From contig VGPT01000002.1 of NCBI GenBank assembly GCA_016882485.1, positions 1-64,000 of the forward strand: a DNA stretch of 64,000 bases, read 5' to 3'. The number at the start of each line of letters is the position of its first letter. Within the stretch, counting starts at the first letter, position 1. Made by a program: the position numbers and the translations under genes. Below the pieces are notes generated by a model. It ran no database searches and had not been told where the DNA came from. It saw only the letters and a program-made list of their open reading frames with translations. This stretch comes from Cyanobacteria bacterium M_surface_10_m1_298. Its GTDB lineage: Bacteria; Cyanobacteriota; Cyanobacteriia; PCC-6307; Cyanobiaceae. This document shows, in pieces, positions 51,158 through 59,583 of this stretch.

Positions 51158-51549
51158 CCCACCTGTTGCTCACCCTCACCCTGGCGTTGTTCCACCTGGT
51201 GGGACCGGTGCCCTCCGACCTGGGTGTGCACAACGGGACCCTGGCTCCTTGCCCCAGCCCGGCCCACTGCGCCCGCGCCGATTGGACGGTGGCTGACCCT
51301 GGAGCGAGCTTGGCTGCCCTGGTGCCGGTGGTGTCCGCCACGCCCCGCACCGAGGTGGTGGAGCAGAGCTCTGACTATCTGCACGCCACAGCGAGCAGTG
51401 CCCTGTTTGGCTTTGTGGATGATCTTGAGCTCTACGCCGACACCTCACGAGGTGTGCTGCAGGCGCGCTCAGTGTCACGGCTGGGGGATTCCGATCTGGG
51501 GGTGAATGGTCAACGCTTGGCAGCCCTGCAGGCAGCGCTTAGGGGTTAA
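51154..51549 (+). CDS. DUF1499 protein
   Basis: 131 residues with a hydrophobic start and the DUF1499 markers 'APCPSPAHCARADWTVADP', 'DYLHATASSALFGFVDDLEL' and 'ARSVSRLGDSDLGVNGQR'. Two cysteines near residue 33 may pair. The family is widespread in photosynthetic organisms and has no known role. The end overlaps the convergent PPOX gene by 11 bases. Confidence 0.85.
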   Translation: MTHLLLTLTLALFHLVGPVPSDLGVHNGTLAPCPSPAHCARADWTVADPGASLAALVPVVSATPRTEVVEQSSDYLHATASSALFGFVDDLELYADTSRGVLQARSVSRLGDSDLGVNGQRLAALQAALRG

Positions 51550-52105
51550 GCCGCTCCTCGCTCCAGTGCTGATCGGCGCGCCAGCGGCGGCGCTGATGGG
51601 GGTGTCCCGTGAGCTCCAGCAGCTCCACCTGGCTCACGGCGATGCGCAGCAGGGTGAAGCACGCCGGTAAGGGTGTGCCGTCCGGCAGCTCGGCCGGGAA
51701 GGCGGCGGTGGCATCGAACGGCGCACCGGGCTCCGGCCAGCCCCAGAGCGCGCGGGCCCCGGGGTTGAGCTGTTGCCAGTGCTGCTCGCGGGCGGCCTGC
51801 TCGTCCGGCGGTGGCAGCTCCAGCCGCTGGCCCCGCAGCCGAAATTGCGAGCGCGCTTTGGGCAGTAGCCAACACAGCTCCAGGCGGGGTTCGGCGATCA
51901 GCTCGCTGGCTTTGCTGCTGCGGCTGTCGGTGAGCAGATCCAGCACAGCTGGCCCGGCCCAGCCGCGAAACACCAGCGTGCGCACCCGCGGTGCTCCATC
52001 GGCGCCGATGCTGGCCAGCTGTAGCCAGCGCGCTTGGGGTGATCGCCCCTCCCGCTGGCGGGCGCCGCGTAGCAACGGCCTCCAGGGGGGAAGCTGCTCA
52101 CTCAT
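51539..52105 (-). CDS. Pyridoxamine 5'-phosphate oxidase-family flavoprotein
   Basis: 188 residues of the cyanobacterial PPOX-like type: 'WLQLASIGADGAPRVRTLVF', 'LLTDSRSSKASELIAEPRLE' and 'RLRGQRLELPPPDEQ', closing 'RRWRADQHWSEERLNP'. The family binds FMN and acts on a small substrate, not necessarily pyridoxine phosphate. Its start overlaps the stop of the upstream unknown gene by 4 bases. Confidence 0.85.
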   Translation of the reverse strand: MSEQLPPWRPLLRGARQREGRSPQARWLQLASIGADGAPRVRTLVFRGWAGPAVLDLLTDSRSSKASELIAEPRLELCWLLPKARSQFRLRGQRLELPPPDEQAAREQHWQQLNPGARALWGWPEPGAPFDATAAFPAELPDGTPLPACFTLLRIAVSQVELLELTGHPHQRRRWRADQHWSEERLNP

Positions 52106-52476
52106 GCCGCTCTGTCACAGCTGTAGTGCTCCCAGTCGCCCCGCCGCTGGGCAAACTCCGGGTGGTCGGGATCGATCGCTTGCCACCACCAGCGCCCATC
52201 GCTGTAGCTGGGGGTGCCGGCGTTGTTGGTGCGCGGCAGCTGCAGGCTCACCCCGCGCCACTGCAGCACGATGAAGGCGCCGGGCACCGTGCCGCTGGCG
52301 CTGTTGGGGATCTCGGTGGCATCCACGGCGCCGATGTGCACGGCAGCCACCAGAGGATCGGCATCACAGAGAAAGTGTTCGGGGGCTGGATCCACCAGGG
52401 CCAAGCCAACCGGCGCCACGATCAGATTCCAGAGCGGCAGCAGCAGGGCCAGAAGTAGCGCCAGGAGCTGGGTCAC
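52102..52476 (-). CDS. Secreted or membrane-anchored protein, unknown
   Basis: 124 residues from GTG 52476: a strong hydrophobic N-terminus ('LLALLLALLLPLWNLIVAPV') that is a signal or anchor, then a mature part with 'FLCDADPLVAAVHIGAVDAT' and a Trp-rich 'GRWWWQAIDPDHPEF'. A TTG at 52509 would add 11 residues. No family recognised. Operon with the PPOX gene; divergent from the DCC gene. Confidence 0.6.
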   Translation of the reverse strand: MTQLLALLLALLLPLWNLIVAPVGLALVDPAPEHFLCDADPLVAAVHIGAVDATEIPNSASGTVPGAFIVLQWRGVSLQLPRTNNAGTPSYSDGRWWWQAIDPDHPEFAQRRGDWEHYSCDRAA

Positions 52477-52508
52477 GGCAGGGGGGCGGGCCTGATCAGG
52501 ATGGCGCA

Positions 52509-52880
52509 ATGCCCCTCACCCTCGTGTACGACGGCGGTTGTCCGTTCTGCCAGTTCTTCGCCCTGCGCAGTGAACTGGTGGGGGGACTGCCTGGGCTGGA
52601 GATCCGCGATGGCCGCGCCGATCACGACCTGCGGGCGGCGTTAAAAGAGCGAGGCCTGGATCTAGCCCGCGGTGCTGTGCTGCTGCAGGGCGAGCAGGCC
52701 TGGCATGGGGCCGAGGCGATCGCTGAACTGTGCGGGCGATTGCAGCCCAGTGATCCCCTGCTGGCCTTGTTGCACCAAGTGTTTGCCGCCCCGCCCCGGG
52801 CCCGGCGCCTCTATCCGTTGCTGCTCTGGGCCCGGCGGATGGCCTTGCAATGGAAAGGCCTGCCGGAAGACCCCGATTAA
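52509..52880 (+). CDS. DCC-family thiol-disulfide oxidoreductase-like protein
   Basis: 123 residues. The hallmark 'VYDGGCPFCQFFALRS' gives DxxCPxC near residue 8, and 'RGAVLLQGEQAWHGAEAIAE' is also typical of the DUF393/DCC family. It is predicted to have a thioredoxin-like redox role. A perfect inverted repeat spans its stop codon. Confidence 0.85.
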   Translation: MPLTLVYDGGCPFCQFFALRSELVGGLPGLEIRDGRADHDLRAALKERGLDLARGAVLLQGEQAWHGAEAIAELCGRLQPSDPLLALLHQVFAAPPRARRLYPLLLWARRMALQWKGLPEDPD

Positions 52881-52899
52881 GTGGAACTCCGGCAGGCCT
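52856..52899. repeat. 12-bp perfect inverted repeat across the DCC gene stop
   Basis: AGGCCTGCCGGA (52856-52867) and TCCGGCAGGCCT (52888-52899) are exact complements separated by 20 bases. The transcript would form a strong 12-bp hairpin, but no T run follows, so it may stabilise or attenuate messages rather than terminate. It lies 23 bases from the end of the phycocyanin remnant. Confidence 0.6.
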
Positions 52900-52922
52900 A
52901 AGGGATCAGCGTTCAGCTGCGA

Positions 52923-53464
52923 TCAGGCAACAGCAGCAGCAGCGCGATCGAAGTAGGTGCCGATCTCGCTCATCAGAGCGGAGCAGTCGCCGGGGGTGAT
53001 GCCGTTGCGATCGTTGGCGATGAGATGGCAGCGTCCTTCATCTTGCGGATGCCTTCAGCCACGGAAGCGCCAGGAACGCCCAGGGCCAGGTAGGTCTCAC
53101 GCAGGCCATTCAGGCAGCGGTCTTCCAGCACGGAAGCGTCGCCGGTGAACACGGCATAGGTCACGTAGCGCAGCACGATCTCCATGTCGCGCAGGCAAGC
53201 AGCCATGCGGCGGTGGGTGTAGGCGTTGCCACCGGGGGCGATCAGAGCAGGCTGCTGGTCGAACAGTTCGCGAGCAGCGTTGGTGACGATGGCGGAAGCG
53301 TTGGAGGTGATGCGGTTCACCGAATCCATACGCTTGTTGCTCTCGCTCACCATGGCGGCGAAGGCATCAATTTGGCCAGCGTTCAGGAATTCGCCGCGGG
53401 CATCGGCCTGGGCAACAACCTTGGTGAAAGCGTCGAACACGAAGAACTGTGTTCTTGTGCTCAT
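52923..53464 (-). pseudogene. cpcB: Phycocyanin beta subunit with frameshift, solitary
   Basis: The first ~145 codons match CpcB: '[17 protein letters not shown]', '[16 protein letters not shown]', '[16 protein letters not shown]' (first bilin Cys) and '[16 protein letters not shown]'. Near 53022-53026 one base is missing ('GCCATCTCATCGCC'), and the frame then runs into nonsense and stops at 52973. Skipping to the other frame restores '[20 protein letters not shown]', with the second bilin Cys, to a stop at 52923. A start at GTG 53440 is canonical; ATG 53464 adds 8 residues. No cpcA follows, so this is a stray copy or a sequencing error. Confidence 0.8.
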
Positions 53465-53540
53465 AACCTAGGGATCGGCACGGCCCCGCCGCGAGTGATC
53501 CCCTCGGTGTCTACGGTCAGAGCTCCGGTTGCGCGCAGAC

Positions 53541-54587
53541 ATGCAAGAGGTTGTGCAGGCCTATTACGGCCAGGAACTGCAGGGCACAGCTGACCTCAAG
53601 ACTTCTGCCTGCTGCGATGCCGATGCGGTTCCGGGCTGGTTGAAGCCGCTGCTGGCTCGGGTGCATCCGGAGGTGAGCAGTCGCTACTACGGCTGCGGCT
53701 TGGTCTGCCCTCCGCTGCTGGAGGGGTGCCGGGTATTGGACCTTGGCAGTGGCAGCGGCCGCGACGTGTATCTGCTGTCCCAGCTGGTGGGTGAGCGGGG
53801 CGAGGTGGTGGGGGTCGACATGACCCCCGAGCAGTTGGCGGTGGCCAAGGCGCACCTGTCCTTCCACTCCGATCAGTTCGGTTTCGCCAATGTCCGCTTT
53901 CTTGAAGGGCAGATCGAACAGCTGGAGCAGCTGGATCTGAAGCCGGGGAGCTTCGATGTGATCGTGAGCAACTGTGTGCTCAACCTCTCCACTGACAAGC
54001 CAGCGGTGCTTCGGGGTGTGCAGCGGCTGCTCAAGCCTGGCGGGGAGTTCTATTTCTCCGATGTCTATGCCGACCGCAGGCTGCCGGAGTCGGTGCAGAC
54101 CCATCCAGTGCTCTACGGGGAATGCCTGGGCGGAGCTCTCTATTGGAACGATTTTCTGCGCATCGCTCGGGCTGCCGGCTTCTGTGATCCCCGCTTGGTG
54201 AGCGATCGGCCCCTGGAGATCACCCAGCCGGAGCTCGCTTCCCTGGTGGGTGAGGCCCGCTTCTTCTCAGCCACCTATCGACTGTTCAACATTTCTGAGC
54301 TGGAGGATGCCTGCGAAGACCATGGCCAGGCTGTGATCTACCGGGGCTCCATCCCGCAGGCTCCCACGCGCCTGGTCTTCGACAAGCACCACAGCATCGA
54401 AGCCGGCCGGGTCTTCCCGGTTTGCGGCAACACCTATCGGATGCTGCAGCAAACCCGCTTTGCCCCTCACTTCGAGTTCATCGGCGGCTTTGATCGCCAC
54501 TACGGTCTGTTTGAAGGTTGCGGCAGTGCGCTTCCCTTCGATCAGACGGTCTCTAGCGAGGGAACGGCAGGAGCGCCCTGCTGCTGA
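53541..54587 (+). CDS. arsM: Arsenite methyltransferase (ArsM-type)
   Basis: 348 residues. The SAM motif is 'VLDLGSGSGRDVYLLSQLVG'. ArsM cysteines are present: a 'TSACCDAD' pair, Cys in 'VSNCVLNLS' and Cys in 'GECLGGALYW', plus a C-terminal 'GAPCC'. The enzyme methylates trivalent arsenic to less toxic or volatile forms. ATG 53541 is used. No arsenite pump or ArsR gene is adjacent. Confidence 0.9.
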   Translation: MQEVVQAYYGQELQGTADLKTSACCDADAVPGWLKPLLARVHPEVSSRYYGCGLVCPPLLEGCRVLDLGSGSGRDVYLLSQLVGERGEVVGVDMTPEQLAVAKAHLSFHSDQFGFANVRFLEGQIEQLEQLDLKPGSFDVIVSNCVLNLSTDKPAVLRGVQRLLKPGGEFYFSDVYADRRLPESVQTHPVLYGECLGGALYWNDFLRIARAAGFCDPRLVSDRPLEITQPELASLVGEARFFSATYRLFNISELEDACEDHGQAVIYRGSIPQAPTRLVFDKHHSIEAGRVFPVCGNTYRMLQQTRFAPHFEFIGGFDRHYGLFEGCGSALPFDQTVSSEGTAGAPCC

Positions 54588-54589
54588 GC

Positions 54590-54712
54590 TCAGTTGAAGA
54601 AGCCCTTGCTGTTGAGCCAAAGCCCCAGGGCCAGCATCGGCACGAACACAGCCCCTGCGATCTGCAGCTTGATCGTGCGGGATGAGGGGGTCGTCGCTTT
54701 GGGTTTCGCCAT
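54590..54712 (-). CDS. 40-residue single-membrane-segment protein
   Basis: A basic N-terminus ('MAKPKATTPSSRTIKLQ') precedes one hydrophobic helix ('IAGAVFVPMLALGLWLNS') and a short tail 'KGFFN'. The size and layout are those of small thylakoid or plasma-membrane proteins in cyanobacteria. It lies just downstream of the nitroreductase gene on the same strand. Function unknown. Confidence 0.55.
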   Translation of the reverse strand: MAKPKATTPSSRTIKLQIAGAVFVPMLALGLWLNSKGFFN

Positions 54713-54722
54713 GGGTTGGTGA

Positions 54723-55370
54723 TCAGCGGTGTTCGATCAGGTCGGCGGCGCTGTAGCGCACCTTGCTGAGGCTGGCGTATTTGTCGTCGCTGCTGCGATA
54801 GCCGCAGGCGCAGACCACGCAGCTTTGGTAGTCGCTGCTCTCTAGCCCAAGGATCCGGTCGTAGTCGGGAGGGCTGAAACCTTCGATCGCGCAGGTGTCG
54901 ACCCCCAGCAGGGCGGCGCTGGTCAGCAGGTTGCCAAGGGCGATGTACACCTGATTGGCGGACCATTGACCGATGGTTTGGCTGCGGGGGCCATCGATCA
55001 GATCCACCTGGATCATTTGGCGGTAGCCATCGAGCACGCTCGCCTCGATGCCGCGGGTTAAGGCAGTGGCTTCGATCAGTCGATCCGCGTCAGCGGCGGT
55101 GATCACCCGCTTCTTCAGCATCACCACCAGGTGAGAGCAGTCGGTGATCTGGTTTTGGTTCCAGGAGTGGGGCCTCAGCTCGCTGCGGATCGCGGCATCG
55201 GTGATCACCAGGAATCTCCAGGGCTGTAGGCCATAGGAGGAGGCGGTGAGCACCAACGCTTGCTCGAGGGTGCTCCAGGTGGCCGCATCGATCTGCCGCC
55301 CTGGATCAAACACCCTGGTGGCGTAGCGCCACTGCAGGGCCTCGATCACGGGTTGAGACGCCTGGGGCAT
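54723..55370 (-). CDS. Nitroreductase-family NAD(P)H-dependent flavoprotein
   Basis: 215 residues with the nitroreductase fold: 'VIEALQWRYATRVFDPGRQI' (FMN phosphate Arg/Ser site), 'TASSYGLQPWRFLVITD' and 'SANQVYIALGNLLTSAALLG'. The type resembles NfsB/dihydropteridine reductase. It reduces quinones or nitro compounds with FMN. GTG 55373 precedes ATG 55370 directly; ATG is used. Confidence 0.88.
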   Translation of the reverse strand: MPQASQPVIEALQWRYATRVFDPGRQIDAATWSTLEQALVLTASSYGLQPWRFLVITDAAIRSELRPHSWNQNQITDCSHLVVMLKKRVITAADADRLIEATALTRGIEASVLDGYRQMIQVDLIDGPRSQTIGQWSANQVYIALGNLLTSAALLGVDTCAIEGFSPPDYDRILGLESSDYQSCVVCACGYRSSDDKYASLSKVRYSAADLIEHR

Positions 55371-55495
55371 CACGATTCCATCGCCAAGCTCGTCAGCTTC
55401 TCATTGCGCCGCAACCCCAGCCCGATCCCAGCCCAGGGGTAGTGGCAGCTACGGCAGAACCCCTTGACCTGCGGCCTGAGGATTGCCTCTTGCGT

Positions 55496-55711
55496 TCAGG
55501 GCATCGCCAGGAGCTGTAACCAGCACCCTCCTGGAGCGAGCTTTTCAACGATCACACTCTGGTGATTGCTCTGAACCAGGGCCATGGCATGAAGCTGCGC
55601 CGCCTCCAGCGTGCAGAAGCAGGGGCCTGAAGGGTCTTCTTTGATCCTCTGCTCGCGTTCCATCAGCATTCGAACGCGGTAGTTCTGTGTTGGCTGTTCC
55701 GATCGGGTCAT
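55496..55711 (-). CDS. Small conserved protein, unknown
   Basis: 71 residues without a signal or membrane segment: 'NYRVRMLMEREQRIKEDPSG' and 'LEAAQLHAMALVQSNHQSVI', with three cysteines. No family recognised. ATG 55711 is the family-like start; the longer frame is unsupported. Confidence 0.55.
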   Translation of the reverse strand: MTRSEQPTQNYRVRMLMEREQRIKEDPSGPCFCTLEAAQLHAMALVQSNHQSVIVEKLAPGGCWLQLLAMP

Positions 55712-55980
55712 GCTTCCAGGCTGACCAGCTCCGCTGGGGACAGTGGGAAACAGCAGAGTGTCTGCTGCAAGCTGAAGCAAAGAGCGCGAGCAGCAGGCGC
55801 CTCACAACCCACAAAAAACCCCGCGATGAAGCGGGGTCGGGGGGTGTGAGGAGTGGTGCAACCCATGCAGGTGACCACTGCCGCCGGCTGAATCCAGTGG
55901 AGCGCTGGTGGCCGCTGTTCCACCTCGGCGGTACTTCAGCTCTAGCAACGTTGGCTCGTCTTGGCCACGCTGATCCGGTC
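55712..55980. other. Gap of 269 bases
   Basis: Apart from the terminator at 55813-55836 nothing else is recognised here: no RNA gene, promoter or open frame with support. Confidence 0.4.
55813..55836 (-). terminator. Rho-independent terminator after the L,D-transpeptidase gene
   Basis: On the minus strand GCGGGG-free notation aside, CCCCGC (55819-55824) pairs with GCGGGG (55831-55836) around a 6-base loop, and the six A at 55813-55818 read as a T run on the minus strand. It ends the transcript of the gene at 55981-56511. Confidence 0.7.
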
Positions 55981-56511
55981 TCAGTTGTTGACCACCAGGG
56001 TCTGGGCGTGGCTGCGCTGCACCAGCTCCGCCAGGCTCAACATGTCGGCCCGGCGGATCAGGCCGATGCACCCCCCTGTTCCGCTGTTCCAATTGATCCC
56101 GGCGCTGGGGTCGAGGTGAATGCCCAGCACACGGCGCCCGGTGGGGAAGAGCGGTTCGATGCCGATCCAGATCGGCCCCAGCTCTTTGGGGTCTTGCCGG
56201 CCCAGGGGCTCAATCTTGCCGATGGTGTAAGTGCCCTGGGGCAGAGGCGCTTCGCTGCCCAGCTGATGACGATTGGCGCTCTGTCGGTCGGCCCGCCCGC
56301 TCACGGCCTCGAAATGACGCACGGGTTCTCCAGGGATTTCCACCCGCAGGTCCCAGATCGGGTCACCGGTGCGCTGCAACTGCCGGTTGGTGCGCTCAAA
56401 CGTGAGGCGCACCTCACTGGAGAGGGCCAGCTCCTGGGCTTTGGCCCCGGACCCGACGCAGGCTGCAGCCGCGGTGAGACCCGAGAGCAACAGCGACAGG
56501 CATCGGGCCAT
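55981..56511 (-). CDS. L,D-transpeptidase-like (YkuD) exported protein
   Basis: 176 residues: a signal peptide (1-25, ending near 'SGAKAQE') and a YkuD-type domain whose catalytic region reads 'GIHLDPSAGINWNSGTGGCIGL', close to HG-x(n)-S-x-GC-(I/L)R. The terminal residue after the cysteine pair is Gly rather than the common Arg. It would form 3-3 cross-links in peptidoglycan or attach proteins. ATG 56511 is used over ATG 56538. Confidence 0.75.
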   Translation of the reverse strand: MARCLSLLLSGLTAAAACVGSGAKAQELALSSEVRLTFERTNRQLQRTGDPIWDLRVEIPGEPVRHFEAVSGRADRQSANRHQLGSEAPLPQGTYTIGKIEPLGRQDPKELGPIWIGIEPLFPTGRRVLGIHLDPSAGINWNSGTGGCIGLIRRADMLSLAELVQRSHAQTLVVNN

Positions 56512-56615
56512 GGGTTGTGACGGCAAAGCTGTCGACAACTAGGCGTGATTTTTTTCCTCCTGAGAACCGAAATCCAGTTCGGCAGTTGACCGCGTTTGCC
56601 GTTGGGGGTGCCTGT

Positions 56616-56927
56616 TCAGAGCCGGAAGGGGCTGCAGGCCTGTTGCACGTCCCAGCCGGAGGCGATCAGCTCAGTCGGCACGGCATCCTGCTCTTTAAAC
56701 AGGGTGAGCAGAGCTTGCAGTTCCGCGATCTCCTCCTTGCAGAGGTGAGAGGCGCTGGGGTAGCCGGGCTGTTGCTTGATCTGTGCGGCAATCGTGCGCA
56801 CCTGTTGGCAGGCGCTTGTGCTGCTGAGGTTGCCGCAGGCTTCCACAGCGATCTGGAGTTTTCCCAGCAGGGGCTCACTCGCCTGGACCGACGATCCGCC
56901 TGAGCATGGGATCGCTGCACTCCTCAC
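56616..56927 (-). CDS. Conserved protein, unknown
   Basis: 103 residues from GTG 56927: 'GKLQIAVEACGNLSSTSACQ', 'QVRTIAAQIKQQPGYPSASH' and 'CKEEIAELQALLTLFKEQDA'. Several cysteines and mostly helical; no domain recognised. The open frame extends upstream to 57092 but that part is opposite the PPK2 gene. Confidence 0.5.
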   Translation of the reverse strand: MRSAAIPCSGGSSVQASEPLLGKLQIAVEACGNLSSTSACQQVRTIAAQIKQQPGYPSASHLCKEEIAELQALLTLFKEQDAVPTELIASGWDVQQACSPFRL

Positions 56928-57008
56928 GATTGTGCTGCGCAGCGGCTGATTTGGCAGTGCTGACAGCGCGGATCTCCACCGACAGGTTGTGGGCAGTGCA
57001 ATCAGCGC

Positions 57009-57929
57009 ATGCCCGCCATGGCCGAAGAGCGGATGACCTCCGAGATCCTTGAGCACTGTGAGGCGATCAGTGCTCCGTTTCGGATCACTCACGGAGCCTC
57101 GTTTCAGCTCAAGGATGTGGATCCGGCCTGCACCCTTGATCTCGCCGGTGGCAAGGGAGAAGCCAAAACGGCTCTCGAGCAGGGGGTGCGGATGCTCTCA
57201 GAGCTGCAGCAGAAGCTCTACGCCCAAAACCGCTGGGGTGTGCTGTTGCTGTTCCAGGCCATGGATGCGGCCGGCAAGGACGGCACGATCAAGCACGTGA
57301 TGAGTGGGGTGAACCCCCAGGGCTGTCAGGTGAGTTCCTTCAAGGCGCCCTCAACCCAGGAGCTCGCTCATGACTATCTCTGGCGGGCCAATCAGTGTTT
57401 GCCGGAACGGGGCCGGATCGGCATCTTCAACCGCAGCTATTACGAGGAAACCCTGGTTGTTCGGGTGCATCCCGAGTTGCTCGAGCGCCAATCGCTACCT
57501 CCATCGCTGCACTCCCCAGACCTCTGGCAGGAGCGCTTTAGGGAGATTCGTCACTACGAGGCCTACCTCTCACGGAATGGGTTTTTGGTTCGGAAGTTCT
57601 TCCTGCACCTTTCCAAGAAGGAGCAGAAACGTCGCTTTCTGGAACGTCTCAACAATCCGGAGAAGCACTGGAAGTTTTCAGCTGCCGATATCCGCGAACG
57701 GGCCCACTGGGATCACTACATGCAGGCCTACGAGGAGATGATTCGTGCCACGGCCTCCGACCAGGCGCCCTGGTATGTGGTGCCGGCCGATCACAAGTGG
57801 TTCACCCGCCTGGTGGTGGCGGCCGCGGTGATCGACAGCCTGCAGGGTCTCGATCTGCACTATCCCCAGATCAGCGAGGAGGAGCGGCGGGCCCTGGAGC
57901 TGGCCCGTCAGCAGCTCCAGGCCGAGTGA
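57009..57929 (+). CDS. ppk2: Polyphosphate kinase 2 family
   Basis: 306 residues. The Walker A is 'FQAMDAAGKDGTIKHV', followed by 'IGIFNRSYYEETLVVRVHPE' (lid and Walker B area) and 'FFLHLSKKEQKRRFLERLNN'. PPK2 enzymes make nucleotides from polyphosphate or the reverse. The start could be ATG 57009, 57018 or 57033. It precedes the DUF4912 gene by 99 bases. Confidence 0.9.
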   Translation: MPAMAEERMTSEILEHCEAISAPFRITHGASFQLKDVDPACTLDLAGGKGEAKTALEQGVRMLSELQQKLYAQNRWGVLLLFQAMDAAGKDGTIKHVMSGVNPQGCQVSSFKAPSTQELAHDYLWRANQCLPERGRIGIFNRSYYEETLVVRVHPELLERQSLPPSLHSPDLWQERFREIRHYEAYLSRNGFLVRKFFLHLSKKEQKRRFLERLNNPEKHWKFSAADIRERAHWDHYMQAYEEMIRATASDQAPWYVVPADHKWFTRLVVAAAVIDSLQGLDLHYPQISEEERRALELARQQLQAE

Positions 57930-58028
57930 GCCTTGATCCCCAGCGGTAGGGATCCCCTGACAGAGCCGCTTTGCAGCAGGGCAGTTCAGTGACGATGGTC
58001 CGACATCGATCGTGGGCTTGGCAGAGCT

Positions 58029-59045
58029 ATGGGCGACACCAACTCAAACAGCAAGCCTGAGTCCAAGGGCGCCCTGGGCTGGATTCGTGACCTGATCCCC
58101 GGAAGGCTCAAAGACAGCATCAAGGAGCGCATTCCGGCCCTGGAACCATCAGCACCCAAGCTGGAGTGGGTTGAGCCCTCCGCCGAATCCGCCAACACCC
58201 ATGTGGTGTTCCTGCCTCGCGATCCCCAGTGGGCCTATTGCTTCTGGACCATCAGTGCCGCTGATCTGAAGCTGGCGCAGCAAGCCGGTGGCACCCAGCT
58301 CTGCATCCGCCTTGCCGATGTGACCGGCCTGTCCGGCAACCAGGTGCATCCCCACACCCTCCAGGAAATCGTGGTGGATGCCAAAACCAGCGAGTGGTTC
58401 ATGCCCGTGCCGCTGGACAACCGGGATTACCGGGTGGAGTTGGGCTACCGGCTTCGCAGCGGCGGTTGGTATTCCCTGGCCTTCTCAGCAGTTGCCCACG
58501 TGCCAGGCCTGGAGCCCTCCGCCCGCATCGCCGATTGCTTCGTTCCCTTCTCCCTCGATCAGCCCCCCAGCACCAGTTGGCCCGAGCCGGAGGTGAGTTC
58601 CGGGGTGCCCCACGAGCAGCACTACCAGCGCGCTGCAGTCCGCAGCCGCAGCCGCCGGGTGGGCTCCGAGATGCTCCATGAATACGACTACGACCAGGCT
58701 GGATTGAATGCCTCAGGCGCCGGTGCCTGGGCGAGTGGGCGCAACGAGTCTGGAGCTGGCCTCAGCCGTGAGCGCTCCTTCTGGCTGGTGGCTGATGCTG
58801 AGCTGATTGTTTACGGCGCCACTGATCCTTCTGCCTCCCTCTACGTGGGTGATCAACAGATCCCCCTCGAGAGTGATGGCACCTTCCGGATGCACGTTCC
58901 CTTCCGGGATGGTGAGCAGATCTATCCGATCCGGGCCGTGGCCGCCGATGGAGAGCAGGAGCGCTCCATTCGTCTGGACTTTGAACGCCGCACTCCCTCA
59001 GCCCACGTGAACACACGGGAGGAAGCCCGCTCGGAATGGTTCTGA
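58029..59045 (+). CDS. DUF4912 protein
   Basis: 338 residues. The DUF4912 core is around 45-180 ('NTHVVFLPRDPQWAYCFWTI', '...NRDYRVELGYRLRSGGWYSL'), then a linker of low complexity and a C-terminal beta domain ('ELIVYGATDPSASLYVGDQQ'). The family is common in cyanobacteria with no known biochemistry. No membrane segment. Confidence 0.8.
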   Translation: MGDTNSNSKPESKGALGWIRDLIPGRLKDSIKERIPALEPSAPKLEWVEPSAESANTHVVFLPRDPQWAYCFWTISAADLKLAQQAGGTQLCIRLADVTGLSGNQVHPHTLQEIVVDAKTSEWFMPVPLDNRDYRVELGYRLRSGGWYSLAFSAVAHVPGLEPSARIADCFVPFSLDQPPSTSWPEPEVSSGVPHEQHYQRAAVRSRSRRVGSEMLHEYDYDQAGLNASGAGAWASGRNESGAGLSRERSFWLVADAELIVYGATDPSASLYVGDQQIPLESDGTFRMHVPFRDGEQIYPIRAVAADGEQERSIRLDFERRTPSAHVNTREEARSEWF

Positions 59046-59140
59046 AGCCGCTCCTGAAGCCTTCTCTATCGACAGATTGCGGCCGCGGCGACAGCCCACA
59101 AGAGTGGTGCTAAACATTCACCGATCCTGCTGAATTCCGA

Positions 59141-59260
59141 ATGGATTACCTGGTGCTGGCCTCTGCCGTTGCTCCCCGTGGTGTGTCTGTCGTATTGCCT
59201 GCTCTGGCCGGTGCCGGGATTCTGATCTTCCTCTCCCAGCTGTTCGTTCCCAAGTCCTGA
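59141..59260 (+). CDS. 39-residue single-membrane-segment protein
   Basis: It begins 'MDYLVLASAVAPRGVSVVLP' and has one helix ending 'AGILIFLSQLFVPKS'. The size and pattern are like small photosystem subunits, but the sequence is not one I can name. It stands alone on the plus strand, 95 bases after the DUF4912 gene. Confidence 0.5.
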   Translation: MDYLVLASAVAPRGVSVVLPALAGAGILIFLSQLFVPKS

Positions 59261-59268
59261 GGTCGACC

Positions 59269-59517
59269 TCAGACCTGGTTGATCCAGCGCCTCCCCATGG
59301 GGATCAAGGAGCGTTCCACCTCAGTCCAGGGGAACCCTCCTTGCTGGCAGTCAATGTCTTCCGCCATGCCGTAGCCGAGGCCGTCGTGCACGTCTTCCAG
59401 GGCCTGGGGATAGCTCAGTTGCTTGAGCTCTGAGTAGACCCGGGCAATCGCATTCACTTCCCCTGGACTGCTCTTGCCGGTGGCATAGCGCTCTCGAAGG
59501 GCCTGGGCGGAGTGCAT
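59269..59517 (-). CDS. Conserved cyanobacterial protein, unknown
   Basis: 82 residues, soluble, with 'LRERYATGKSSPGEVNAIAR', 'ELKQLSYPQALEDVHDGLGY' and 'GGFPWTEVERSLIPMGRRW'. No domain is recognised. It lies convergent to the 39-residue gene, 8 bases apart. Confidence 0.6.
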   Translation of the reverse strand: MHSAQALRERYATGKSSPGEVNAIARVYSELKQLSYPQALEDVHDGLGYGMAEDIDCQQGGFPWTEVERSLIPMGRRWINQV

Positions 59518-59583
59518 CAGAGACCTACGCGCAGATGCCCTCAGGCTGGCAGCGGAATCGGGAGTTGGCCAGGTCCTGGGGGA

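Noticed and set aside
57936-57953. GATCCC ... GGGATC dyad after the PPK2 gene as a terminator
   Set aside because: There is no T run and the stem is only 6 bp.
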